Below, piece by piece: positions 31,666-43,150 of a stretch of 64,000 bases of DNA. A program made the position numbers and the translations under genes. Numbering within the stretch: position 1 is the stretch's first letter; each line of letters opens with the position of its first letter. Source of the stretch: Marthasterias glacialis. Taxonomy: Eukaryota; Echinodermata; Asteroidea; Forcipulatida; Asteriidae. The DNA lies in contig OU452225.1 in NCBI GenBank assembly GCA_911728455.2, positions 6,474,606 through 6,538,605 of the forward strand, given 5' to 3'. The notes beneath the pieces were generated by a model. The model was not told the origin of the DNA. It ran no database searches and saw only the letters and a list, made by a program, of their open reading frames with translations.

Positions 31666-32115
31666 TTTTTAAGCATGAATAGTGCACATCCATTATGAGC
31701 TATTAGGCTGGTAACCGATACCACCCTCAATTTGTCACAGTGGTGCTGTTTGGTGGGTATAGTTAAGTTCCGTATTAAACATTCTTCTAAATGACCCGTC
31801 TACTCACTGTTTACACGTACAGGTTTGGGTGTACGGGTGTGTACAGACGTGGGTGTTGTCTTGATAGGGATAGATGTTTTATTCATTTACTAAGCTATCG
31901 GGTGCTTTTTTTTTTCATTGAAAACCACCAAAACAATTTGTTCCGGACCAAAAAGGCGGTGGGTGATCCTATGGACCACCCCTGGACAAAAAAGGGGGGA
32001 TATATCCCCCATCCCCCCCCCCTGGTTTTTACGCCCATGCTAGATGAGCAACTGAAATTTCTCAAGATTTTTTAAGCATGAATAGTGCACATCCATTATG
32101 AGCTATTAGGCTGGT
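31666..32115 (+). repeat. 47-bp direct repeat flanking 356 bp
   Basis: The identical 47-bp sequence (AAGCATGAATAGTGCACATC and following) is at 31666-31712 and 32069-32115. The DNA between includes C- and G-runs and no recognised element. Confidence 0.85.
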
Positions 32116-32342
32116 TGTTGTGTAAACTCTATCATCGTGACAAGACCAGCCGTGAGATTATTAATAATGTAGCTAAGAGAGTTATATTAGAGCTCCACGG
32201 CACGTGGCGCTTGACTGCAGATTTGAATTTTTCAGTTGAGTTTGAACTAATTACCTCTGCAGCATCTAGACTGTTCCGTTCAGGTTTGGTGGCAAATGAA
32301 AATGTCTTAATGTTTGATGCTGACGGAGAAATCCGAAGCTAA
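32085..32342 (+). CDS. Unidentified 85-codon open frame, possible gene fragment
   Basis: The frame reads ELLGWLLCKLYHRDKTSREI, then RVILELHGTWRLTAD and RSGLVANENVLMFDADGEI. Its composition is protein-like rather than repeat-like. It starts inside the second 47-bp direct repeat, and I recognise no domain or splice partner. It could be an exon remnant, part of an old transposon gene, or chance. Confidence 0.2.
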   Translation: MHIHYELLGWLLCKLYHRDKTSREIINNVAKRVILELHGTWRLTADLNFSVEFELITSAASRLFRSGLVANENVLMFDADGEIRS

Positions 32343-33087
32343 CCGACCTCTTAAAATTCATACTGATTCAAATGATCCATTGATTTATACGGTGAGAGAT
32401 TAGCATTTGAAACGCACAAAGCACACATTCTGAATGTCGGACACGAATGAATCTTTTCACTGCAGTATTCATAGGATAATAGTGAAAGGAGGACTGGGAG
32501 AAGTTTAATACAAAGTACCACTAATTTAAAATGCTACTGGACCAAACGTTTGACAACAAGCGGCAGCTGAAGTTTCGGTGAGTTTTGTAAGACCGTTTTG
32601 AAACATTTTTGTTTTAGAATGATTTATTGATAAATTGCAGTGTGAACCTCATCTTTAAAGTGTATGTCAGGGCTTTAATGAGAACATTTTCCTCCATCCA
32701 TGGTGGAAAGTGAAGAAAAGGCTACTTCGCACCCCAGGATGTAGCTGATATAAAACTGAACTTATTTCGTGAAAATTTGCGCAACTTTATCACTGTGTGC
32801 GCTAATTTCACTGCACAATGTTTTCCGCGCTCGCTCAATTTGCGCAAAACCACCCTGGCGCAATTTTGTGTACTTTGCGCACAGTGGTGCACTTCAAATT
32901 TCCACCGGAACAAACTGTCCCAAAAAGAAGTGACGATAAATTAACAGTCTTTATAATATGAACTTCAAACTCCCTTTTTCAACTAGTAGTAGCAGTAGTA
33001 CTATGTTTTATCACCTTAAATTTGATGGTACCAAAAATCATATGAAAAATTTAGGGGTCTTGAAATTCAGTCTGAATGTCAAAAAGT

Positions 33088-33324
33088 AGACCCAGTTTGG
33101 GCGCTGTTAGTGTTAGCCCCACTACTCCACCACTAGTGTGGCAAGGATTTTTTACATCGGTTTAAGGATTCAACCGATGTCAAAAATCCTTGCCACACTA
33201 GTGGGGCTAGGGCGCTGTATAATAAAATACACCTTTTTTTAAAGGTTTTGACCGATATTAAAAATGTCAAAATCTAAAAAAATCTAAAAAATAAAAGGAG
33301 TACAGCGCCCCAGTCACTGGGTCT
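33088..33324. repeat. Hairpin element H1 with hairpin element H2 nested inside
   Basis: The outer ends AGACCCAGTTTGGGCGCTG and AGCGCCCCAGTCACTGGGTCT are family H1. The inner perfect-ended palindrome CCACTAGTGTGGCAAGGA to its complement (33130-33204) is family H2, also found at 48204-48286. H2 therefore inserted into H1. Confidence 0.8.
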
Positions 33325-34596
33325 AGTCAAAAAGCATGAAAATTGATAAAGGATTAAACTTAAAGGTGTTGCCCAGAACAGAATTTATATTTTAAATTTT
33401 TTTATCTTCCAGAACATGCTAATCCTCCAATCATAATATTGCTCGAACAGGAGTGTACTAATAAACCGTATCGTACTCCCAGTGAAATATATTGCACTCT
33501 GCGTATTGTGAGCATCATGCGTCATACTCTGTATTGTATGGAAAGCGACACAAAAAAATGCTCAAAACTTTGTGCGTTGAACGTGCTGCTCATTATGAAA
33601 TGATGCTAAAAAATTTAAAAAGGAATGAAAATGTCTGGAAGATAAATTTGCTTATCACACGCTTGTGGAATACGGAAAACTATAGAGCATCTGTGTCCCA
33701 GCATTTGCACGTAGGCCTACTAAACATATTGACTTCCAAAATGGTGAGCGTGGCACAGTCACAATGTGTGACGTGTGTGTAAGGACGAAGGAGCCGATAA
33801 TAGGCCTAATATACAGTACCTCTTTGTTTGAGTGCAAGGCAGATTTTCCTAAGTCAAGGGCACCTCTAACTCTACATGAGGGAAAATTTAATTTCTAAAA
33901 TAAAGGAACATTTCAAGGGGTGCATAGGCAATGACCAAGGGCAGGGAGGCAATAGCCTACTAAAAACTATTGCCTATGTCACTATCTCAGGCCTGTACAC
34001 TTCAACCTCAACAAAGTCAAATTATTATTATCATTATTATTATTTATTTGGCCAATATTCAAACAATCAAAACAATAGGAGTGAACATACATGAATTTCT
34101 ACAATTAAGTCTCATGAAAGATAAGTAAATAAGTGAATAAGTAAAGGGGATTAAAAAAAACAAAAATAATTCAAGAAAGACAGTGAGACAGAAACATTTT
34201 GGATAACACAAGACAATCCATTCTAAGGTGGCCAGGATTAATACAAGTGGATAGTCACTGTTGCTCGAAAGCATATTAATCCATCCTTGAATGGAACACC
34301 AACATTGGCAAGCAACGGTAAAACTGCAATAAGAGTATACTCTGAGTAAACAAGATGTCTAAATTAATCTGATAAAACAAATTTGTGAAATAAATAAGAA
34401 TTTAAAAAGTAAGCTAGCCCTTAATCAATAGATAAATTAACTAAACAATAAACTAACCAAACAACAGATAAAGTAAATGATCAATCAATCAACTGGCGTT
34501 GACTAAATGGTGTTGACTTTCTGAAAACTTTATTTCAAACAGAGATAACATCGCTGATCAATAAAGAGTTGAGGTGGTTATCGAGCTGCGGAAAAG

Positions 34597-37500
34597 ATGT
34601 GCAGCTTACCAGTCATTTCAGCTGGTCCCATCCCATCACTTTGCCTCCTCCTTTTTCTTGTATGCCTTCTCTCAATAAAAACCACCACCTCAGACAAGCA
34701 TACCGTCAAGAAAACCATCCATCTGGACGCAGCTTCTGCGACCAAAAACTTCAACGAAAATGAAAAATTCAAAGACATGTTCGAGTTGACAGAAGACAAT
34801 TTTGAGGAGTTGGTTTTAGATGCCGAGGACCCTTGGATCGTGTTGTTCACTGGAGGAATGCTGCAGAGAGAATGGAAAACATTAGCCGTGTCACTCAGGG
34901 GTGTTGTGTGGTTTGGTATTTTGAATCGTATACAACAGGAGGACCTTTTGGAAGAAATTGTAAGTCCACTTAAAAAAGCAGGGCAGTCCCACAAGAACGT
35001 TGGGCTTGTAGTTCAAATTTGTTACTGGACTAGAAAAAATGGTCAATGTATAGTGCAAACCAGAATCAAAATGAGAAAACAAAACTTTCTACACAGTGAG
35101 AACGACAGGCCTGGAATTTCATCTTTGAGAGGGCAAGGCCATTATTATTTTGTAAGGGGCGCTTCCATGAGGAGATCTTACAGTCTGTGGGAAACTTTTG
35201 ATGGGGCACCAAGGCCAAGACCAGGGCAACAGAGGCTATTGCCTCTGTGGCTTCTGTGTATTTTCAGGCCTGGAACAAGCTTTAAAGAGAAGATTTATCT
35301 CTTTTGTCTTATGGGTAAAGTATTATTTGATACTGAGACAAAATTGAAAGGTATTTGTATTTCACTGTAGGCATCGTCCATTCACTGCAGGATGTGCAAG
35401 TAGCCCTATGTCAGACTCCTTCTTTCTTTAGCTGTCCTAAAAGATATTTATCACACTCAAATACAATATTTGATGATTTTTTTTTATGAGGTATCATTAT
35501 TCATTTGAAGACCGCTGGACTTGTTCATTCATACTCATAAGTTTACTGGTTGAACACTAAAAATCACTGGCCTTGGGCTTGTGGTCCAGTTTAAATTTCA
35601 AGTAGATTTTATCATAAAGGGATTTTTTGGAAGAGAAATTCATTTCCGCCCTTCAAGTTTCCAATAAACACACCATCCAGCCATAGAGCTACGATCCAGC
35701 CAACCTTTGAAAGTTACACTGATGTGTTGTACTAATCAATAAAAACTAGGATTTTGTGCACGATTCTTTGTGTGCTTGTTTTGATTGCGGCAATCAAAAT
35801 AAGCAATGATGGGTTTTTTTTTCTATAGTGACTTCAAATGCTATTACTTCAACTTAAACATTAAGTCAGAGAGAAATGTTTCTCTGGAGGAGAGGTTGGC
35901 ATGAGTTTTATTTATAATCAATATGAGCTTTCAGATTTGAGCCTCTTGTTTATTTTGTACTTTGTATTCAAGAGTTGTGTTAATGATATCAAGATGAGAT
36001 CTGAGTTTGACTTTTCCACTGGACTGAGTCTTATGATTTGAGCATTTGGCCAGTAAACTCACATTTTTTTTCTCAACGTACGCTGTTGTCCATTTTTTAC
36101 AGTTTTCTTCATAATTATGTCGATTAGATTTTCTAGTCCAAAGTTCCTCTCAAAAGATGACCAAGTTGCCAAATTAGAAAATGGAAGCAAGAGATTGGTT
36201 TTGCAAAATATTCTGGCACAGTGAAATCTCTGAGCTCAAGTTGTTTGGTCTTGGGGCTTCTTCTGGAAATATGGGCCCTTTGAGGTGACATAGAGCCGAA
36301 CTTGTTAACCAGTTAACACCAGAAGCCATGTAAAGACACCATTATCTAATTTTGGACCACCAGAGCAAAGGTCGCCCGGTCATTCAACTGCAGAGCGTGC
36401 ACAGACCACACACACACATGCCGTCTTACACTTCGTTTTGCAATTCATGGCCAATGCTTTGCATTTCACGGTGTCTGAATTTGACATTTTCTCGGTCGAG
36501 AAACAAAACTGATGATCAAATGAAGAGAATCTTTGTTCTCTTGGCATTGTCAGGTCAGGGTTTCTTTGTGCCAGCAGTACCCTCAAAGAAAAAAAGATTC
36601 ACACAATTCTGCCTGAAGAATCCCGCCAGGGGGACGGGACGAAAAAAAAAAAGAATCCCGGCAGCAACTGGTTAAGTAGCAGTGTTAAAATGCAGATAAG
36701 AAAGGAGCCACTATTTGACTGAAGGTCGTAGGAGTCATTGCCTCAAAAATTTAAAAACAATTTGGGAGACAAACATTGCCACAGATTGTGTGCACATTGT
36801 TTTGGTCTGCCAATTTTTCATGATCTGGGACTAGGAGGGACCCCCAAAGTTTCGCATGCATGCCTTCCTTGGTACATGTACTATGGTTGATTTCTTTGTT
36901 ATGCCTTTAATAGGCAGTTGGGCTAATGCATTATGTTGTATTTCTAATTACCTCAACAAGATAAGAATGCACTATTAACCAGTAAACTTGCGGGTACAAC
37001 CATGTGTTTGAATCTCTTTTGAAAGGAGTGTTGGCTCTGAAAAGAGCCGGAGTGGTCTCGACGTTTCGATCAGTATACTCTGATCGTCTTCAGGAGAATG
37101 AAGACGATCAGAGTATACTGATTGAAACGTCGAGACCACTGTGGCTCTTTTCAGAGCCAACACTCCTTTCAAAAGAGATTCAAACACATGGTTGTACCCG
37201 CAAGTTTACTGGTTAATAGTGTATTCTTATTTTCCTACACCATGCAAAGCTTCAAACATCACTTACCTCAACAGGACTTCAATGTTCAGAAGAATCCCCC
37301 AGCAAGAGTTTATCCGTACGGCGGCACAAAGCAGAAGGGTAAATGGGTGGACGTCAAGTCCCCAAAGGAGGCTGAACGGATCGCTGTTAACAGTTTACCT
37401 GATATCAGCGGGACGATTGACTTCCAGGATATTAACCAATTCATCTATGAGTCTTACCTGATGTTACCAACAAGTTTCCCTGCAATCTTCATCGTTGGTA

Positions 37501-39547
37501 AGCTGCCTTCTTCCCAGAGTTGTTGTGCTGCAGGCCCGATAACTCCACAAAGTCAGAAGAGGCAATTGCATCCATGCCCTTTTTTTTTGGCTTGAAATGT
37601 ACGGAGGTGCCCTTCACAAGGAATTCATGAAAGTGTCTTCAGGCCTGTGTACTTCGTTCTTCCATGGGCAAAGGCACCAAGGCATTTTCTCCATGGTAAA
37701 AGGGGGCACCTCCATGAGGAAATTGTATTGGAATATTTCAAGGGCAGCAAGGCAATGATCAGGCACAACGGAAGCAATTGCCTCTGTTGCCTCCGTGCAG
37801 TGTCAGGCCTGTGTCTTGCCTTCATAGACAGAAGTGTCTGGCCTAGTGGTGGGCTTAAATTTCCAAAGCATGTATATATTATGTTGCCAGCCAAAATGTC
37901 ATGTGACTGTATGGCTTGTTATTGCTTCCCTGATAAAGAATAGTTGCTAAATAAAGAAAACCAACCAATCAGGTAGGGGCTAAAAACTCAATCCACATGT
38001 AAGGCTCCGGTTCGGGATTCGAACCGGGGTCCACAGTGGTGACAGGCAGGGAAGGAACCACAACCCATTGGTAAGATTGACAAGATAAATGTTCAGATTT
38101 ACACAGAATTTACATGGCATAATGATGGTCATGGTGGAAAACTTCCCTTGAAATATTTGTTCTTGAAATGCTATAGTTCCTTAGGAATGAGTAAAACAAT
38201 TAGTTTTGATCTCACAAGTCCAAAACTCGAAGTTTAAAAAACATTTAAAACAAGAAGTAGGATTTTTTAATATTTTTACGCAACTCCGATGACCGGTGGA
38301 GCTTAATCTTTCACAGGTATGTTATTACATATATGATGGGTCACATAAAGTGCGGATACTGGTCTGTGACAATAGCAACGTTGTCAACGTGCTTGCATGA
38401 ACAATTTGAAGTGTTTTTTGTCTCTATACTCATCGTTTAAGATTCACGTTTTATTGTTGCCCTTCCCACTCCCAGGGACCGAAACACCGGCCACATTCAA
38501 ATCTTTAGCGCTACACTACAATCGCTACTTTCACTTTGGAGTAGTCAGGAATCCCACTCCTGCTGACCTGGCTATCTTGAAGTATGACCTCGATATCCCA
38601 GGATTCCTGGTTCTGGTGTCGGAGGATTATGGAAGCGATGACGAGACTGAGGAGGCTTGGAAAGAGAGCGACTACAATTTTCAGAGCATTGGTATGGAGG
38701 ATGGGGGGAGGGGGGTCTGAGTAAGGCCGTCTCCGAAGTAGCTGCTGAAGCTGCAGTTGTTCCTAAGGGTGTTGCTAAGGATAGGCTAAGCTTCAATAAG
38801 GGAATAAGAGAGTGGCAACAAAGTTTTAATCGGCCGTTTTAATCAGTGTCGCGGCCTGTGTGATATATATCGCACGACCTCAAAACTGTATAGGTTTTAA
38901 ATGGCAAATTAAAACCAAGTCACGGGGCTTTTATTCCCATTCATAAATGCCCTTTTATTTTTCCAGTAGACTTAAAGATTTTCCAATAGAAGTGCCCTTT
39001 TCAAAATGAAAATGGCCTTGCCCTCTCAAAGATGAATTTCCAGGCCCGTCATGATTGACTGAAACACAATGTACATGTAGAACACAGTTTTCATTTGAAG
39101 CTTTCCTATTTTGTTTTCTTCTTTCTTTTAGATGAAATCAATTGTATTAATGTACACCGTAAATTTAAAATTCTGTTGTCAGAACAACTCAGCTGATGTA
39201 CCGCATGCCGATCAAATTTTAAGAAAAATGTCAAATAAAACGTTATTTTGTTTTGACCAACTTATGTGATGTATTGTTACCATTTAGGCTTCACCCCGGA
39301 AAGACAAGGTGAACTAAACTACCCCAACCTGGTGAAGTTCCTATACAGCATCAACATCCAGTACAGACGCACTCTACCCGGAACCAACATGGCCGATGAC
39401 CAGGACGTGTTGACGATGGATGATGTCATGGAGGTCGAAGGTCAGCGATTTGACGTCAGGTACATGGAAGAGTTGCACAATATTAAAGGGTCCGAGACTG
39501 TCAGCATGAAGGATGAGAAACAACGCGCGGGAAGGAGTGAGCTTTAA
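34597..39547 (+). CDS. Secretory PDI-like thioredoxin-fold protein lacking CXXC, 4 exons, 353 aa
   Basis: Exons 34597-34959, 37275-37497, 38476-38691 and 39288-39547 join in frame to 353 aa. Residues 13-26 are a hydrophobic leader (LCLLLFLVCLLSI), so ER entry is expected. Residues 62-137 align by eye with a PDI thioredoxin domain: FELTEDNFEELVLDAEDPW, then VLFTG, and later NPPARVYPYG at the cis-proline position. Where an active PDI has WCGHC this protein has GGMLQ, so no redox-active CXXC exists. The rest (PATFKSLALHYNRYFHFG, then DIPGFLVLVSED) looks like a second degenerate thioredoxin-type unit with an acidic tail. It ends RSEL, resembling but not matching the standard KDEL pattern. Exons 1 and 2 join without a gap in the fold, so no exon seems missing. 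I cannot name an ortholog. A PDIA6- or DNAJC16-related chaperone-like role is possible but unproven. An AG just before 34542 suggests a 5' UTR intron. Confidence 0.82.
36305..36675 (+). repeat. TTAA-type TIR element, family T1
   Basis: TTAA with CCAGTTAACACCAG on the left and CCGGCAGCAACTGG with TTAA on the right. It is an internally shortened form of 21522-22153 and lies in intron 1 of the thioredoxin-fold gene. Confidence 0.75.
36970..37255. mobile_element. Large palindrome of two Penelope-like ends with hammerheads
   Basis: Arms of about 115 bp (CCAGTAAACTTGCGGGTACA, TTTGAAAGGAGTGTTGGCTC) read inward to head-to-head hammerhead motifs that meet at about 37095. The right arm continues into CACCATGCAAAGCTTCAAAC, ending just before coding exon 2 (37275) of the thioredoxin-fold gene. 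Confidence 0.65.
37056..37097 (-). ncRNA. Small hammerhead ribozyme with GTC cleavage triplet
   Basis: Read on the minus strand: stem I TCTC, core CTGAAGA, an extra C, stem II GATCAG with CTGATC around AGTATA, GAAA, then ACGTC and GAGA closing stem I. All invariant core bases and a GTC site are present. Stem III is only the self-complementary ACGT. The opposite-strand copy (37094-37138) has lost the first core C. Confidence 0.72.
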
Positions 39548-39662
39548 AGAGGGGGGGTTTAAGAATGTGGACAGTTTACATATAGACCATGTGAACTTTG
39601 TTTACATCTGGACTGCCCTCTATTGAAATCTCTTTTTAAGATTGACGTCAAAGTTCACATAA

Positions 39663-39795
39663 TATTAGTTGTTAAATTTGCATCGAGTATAAAGAATATT
39701 ATTTGTGTTTTTTACCCATACACCGATGTGTGTTATGTGTACTCAGTGCTTTACAGTGTCCTGTGCAAAAAAATCCACAGACGTATTTCTTGGGT
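39663..39795 (-). repeat. Family D SINE tail fragment
   Basis: It has AATTTGCATCGAGTATAAAG, CACCGATGTGTGTTATGTGT and AAAAAATCCACAG, reversed relative to 19900-20092. The tRNA part is missing. Confidence 0.55.
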
Positions 39796-39802
39796 CACCT
39801 AA

Positions 39803-40272
39803 TAGACTGATCCATTAAGCCCCGCCTACTAATGTATTGACCAGTCATAGCCTTGACAACGCCACTGAAAGTCGAAAAAAAGTCTGACATATTAAAATCC
39901 GATTAGAAAAATAAACAAACCTCCGCCATTGTTCTGACACAGCAGCACACACAACTGTACTACCGTTTGTTTAGTTTTAATTTTTTTCCGTATTTTGTGG
40001 TGGTGCAAATTCCACAGCAGTGGCCCCTGTACAGTTGTGTAAAAGTGGTTTAACAGTGTTCCTGTCTGCATTGTTCTTTGGACTCGAGGCACTGCTCGAA
40101 AGGCCACGAAACTAAATCCATACCGTTCACGAAAACCATGTACGTGTGTGTATCGGATACATGTGTGTGTGTGGCTGCAACTGAACCACCGCTGAGATCG
40201 TGGCAAGAAAGTCACACCATGTGCTGTTGCTAGGCAGTTGCTGAGGCAGGCTGGGCTTACTGGATCGCTCCA
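39803..40272. repeat. TA-type TIR element, family T2
   Basis: The left end TAGACTGATCCATTAAGCCC is clear. The right end (GGCTTACTGGATCGCTCCA) has mutated. The interior matches 24089-24544 in the same orientation. Confidence 0.7.
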
Positions 40273-41035
40273 TTCAAAGACAATCTTACCCCTGATATTA
40301 CTGCTAATCAAAACATACAAAACACGATGCGTGTGCACACAGGCAAGCAGAAACTTCGTGTTTTTTTTTGTTTTACCATGTCAGAGGGCACATTGTCTAC
40401 AGTTGTATGTTATACAGACTAACTTCCAGTACATTACATTATTATTTTCTAAAATTATTTTTATAGAGTACTCTATTTTTATGATGCCGACTTCTTTTTA
40501 ATTGCCAAAAAGCAATACGTGTACGTTTAATTTCAGAGTTTGCTAGTTGATGTTATATTTTGTCATATCGGTATGATACACGATTGGTAGTTGTTGCAAG
40601 AAGTAAATGAATAAGTTTTAAATTGCAGATTGCTTTTTACAAGTTTGAAAGCAGCACTATTTGCCTATGAGAACTATGAGAACTACCTCTGTCTGAAATG
40701 CTGCATTTACGAGAAAATTGTTTTTGTTTTTTCAATTAATAACAAATAAACTTGTACAACAGGCATGAAAAAACAAAGACCGCAATTTGGCGTTTTTACA
40801 GATCAGTTTTCACAGATCCTTTGTTTGTTTGTTTATTTTTATTTTTTTTAACAAGAATAGGAATGATTCTTCACTTTGTATAAAACACCCAAGTAGATCC
40901 TTGTTATTTGATTGGAGGATTGTAGGTCGTGCAGCATTCATTAGTCAAACCATTACATGGCCTACGACATAAACCATGCATTTTGGTACTACTCACTTCA
41001 AATACATTTTCGTCCCATCCTTTATTACTATTATG

Positions 41036-41435
41036 ACGTGTCGTGGCCTAGCGGTTAAGAGCACCGGACTCAAGCTCTGGTGTTTCTGATCAGCAGAGTT
41101 TGGGTTCGAGTCCCGGACTTGACACTTGTGTCCTCCAGCAAGACACTTAAACCATTATTGCTTCGTCCTTCGGATGGGACGTAAAGCCGTTGGTCCCAAT
41201 GCACATGAAAGAACCCAGCACACTTATCGTAAACTGAGGGGGTTTGCCCTGGTGTTTCTGGCATGGTCTGGCAGCAATATGCACCAGTTCACCTGGTATC
41301 CCTTTCAAGGTGTTGTACATGTATTATGGTTGCTTCGTCTCATAAAATCATTTTTAACAATCTCAACTCCACCAGATTTGATAATTGGGCACCAGGAGTG
41401 TCATTTATGACAGACATGACGCATTATGTACATTA
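41036..41435 (+). repeat. tRNA-Leu-like SINE, family A, full-length reference copy
   Basis: The head folds as a tRNA: GTGTCGTGGCCTAGCGGTTA, the anticodon stem CCGGA with TCTGG around CTCAAGC (anticodon CAA, Leu), a long variable arm and GGGTTCGAGTCCCGG. The body has CGGATGGGACGTAAAGCC, AGAACCCAGCACACTTATCG and GCCCTGGTGTTTCTGG, resembling the central domain of V-SINEs. It ends near GACAGACATGACGCATTATG and a TTA run. The mutated acceptor stem argues against a working tRNA gene. Confidence 0.85.
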
Positions 41436-42343
41436 TTATTATTGTTATTGCATGCTAGACCACACCGTGCGGTGTGTACAAAAGGCTCTAGTAGTGGATG
41501 CCAGAAAATAATCTGATGTATTTTGTTTATTTTTATACTTTCATCCTCTAATCAATTGACAAAGATCTACATGGATGTTTTATCAAGCAAACAATGAATG
41601 TTTTGCATTCTTGTAATGGAGAGGATGTTTTCATTCGTTGATTTCAACTTGCAAAAATGACGGTTCTCACCATACCATTAACCAATTGTGTACTACTGGT
41701 AAATCTTTACTGTTCTTGGTTTAAAAAAAAAAATAATAAATTAGGTTTATTTTGTTATAGCTTTATACCGTCCTGTCTTTCCAAAAGATATTTATATATT
41801 TGTGAGTCGGACCAAGTCCCAGCGAGTATTTCCCAAAATAATTTCTAAATTTTAAAACATAAATATAACTTCCCTTGCAAAGGAACAATGAAGTAACTTT
41901 TACAAAACCATATTAAAAGAAGTTGAATTATTTTTTGTGTGGGTTGGTTTATTTTCAGAACTTTTCAATTGAAATAATTATGGCCCAAATTTTCAATTTA
42001 GTAAAAATGTGCACTCAACAGTTTCTGCTTGTACTGGGATGAGTTCATTGCCTGAAATAGAATTTTTCATTTATTTCCTTTCATATTATTTGTAACTTAA
42101 TCTGTAAATGATGACTTTTGTGCCAACCAGATTCGTTTAATGTAAGTTGAGTTTTGTACTCAGATTTGAGATGCGTTTGATTAAAATAAATGTGAACAAT
42201 AAATGTAACTTGGAGCTGTCAATTTTTACCCACATAATAGTGATACTAATAATTTGGGAGGCTAATCATCCTTACTGGCTGCTGAATTGTGAAGGACGGA
42301 ACTACACATGTTCGAGCTGCAGGCATTCAAGGGCGTCTTTGGC

Positions 42344-42405
42344 AACCAGCCCCATCAACCCATATATGACCACGGAGAACACAACCCATATATGACCACG
42401 GAGAA
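42344..42405 (+). repeat. Short direct repeat, two units
   Basis: ATATATGACCACGGAGAACA occurs twice, about 29 bases apart. Confidence 0.75.
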
Positions 42406-42576
42406 CAGCCTGAGATTGAAAGTGTTTGATTTTTTCCAGAGGGAGGAAAATGAGATGGCCTTGAGAAAAACCCTCGTGGCACCAACTCAACTCACATATG
42501 GCCCTAGCCGGGAATTGAACCAGGGACACGTTGGTGAGAGGCGAGCGCTTTACACACACACGCCACCCATGTATAA

Positions 42577-43150
42577 GTGGCTTCATACATGTTGTAGTGT
42601 AACAACCATGGTTGTGGCTTCATACATGTTGTAGTGTTACAACCATGGTTGTGGCTTCATACATGTTGTAGTGTTACAACCATGGTTGTGGCTTCATACA
42701 GGTTGTAGTGTTACAACCATGGTTGTGGCTTCCTACATGTTGTAGTGTAACAACCATGGTTGTGGCTTCATACATGTTGTAGTGTTACAACCATGGTTGT
42801 GGCTTCATACATGATGTAGTGTTACAACCATGGTTGTGGCTTCATACATGTTATAGTATTACAACCATGGTTGTGGCTTTATACATGTTGTAGTGTTACA
42901 ACCATGGTTGTGGCTTCATACATGCTGTAGTGTAACAACCATGGTTGTGGCTTCATACATATTGTAGTGTTACAACCATGGTTGTGGCTTCCTACATGTT
43001 GTAGTGTTACAACCATGGTTGTGGCTTCCTACATGTTGTAGTGTTACAACCATGGTTGTGGCTTCCTACATGTTGTAGTGTTACAACCATGGTTGTGGCT
43101 TCATACATGTTGTAGTATTACAACCATGGATGTGGCTTCATACATGTTGT
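42577..43150 (+). repeat. 37-bp satellite, about 15 units
   Basis: The unit is GTTGTAGTGTTACAACCATG joined to GTTGTGGCTTCATACAT, at exactly 37-base spacing. Every unit contains the palindrome ACAACCATGGTTGT. Variation is limited to a few positions (CATAC/CCTAC, GTGTAA/GTGTTA). The array ends where TTGTCTGTATTACC breaks the pattern. Confidence 0.95.

Larger units (their letters stand above)
27991..34596. other. Intergenic region between UBE3C and the thioredoxin-fold gene
   Basis: No gene is supported. It contains a GATT microsatellite (28267-28314), a truncated Penelope-like fragment (29928-30040), a telomere-like run, a hairpin element (30654-30848), a 47-bp direct repeat with an unidentified 85-codon frame, and nested hairpins (33088-33324). 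The part near 28850-29900 holds nothing I recognise. Confidence 0.6.

Noticed and set aside
34960-35370. Extension of the thioredoxin-fold protein to 257 aa through 35370
   Set aside because: The frame runs through a clear donor (ATTGTAAGT) into dispersed repeat. Splicing to 37275 restores the thioredoxin fold exactly.
41036-41125. A functional tRNA-Leu gene
   Set aside because: It continues into a repeated SINE body present in other copies and the acceptor stem is degraded.
42577-43150. A CRISPR array
   Set aside because: Units are contiguous 37-mers without unique spacers, and the genome is eukaryotic.
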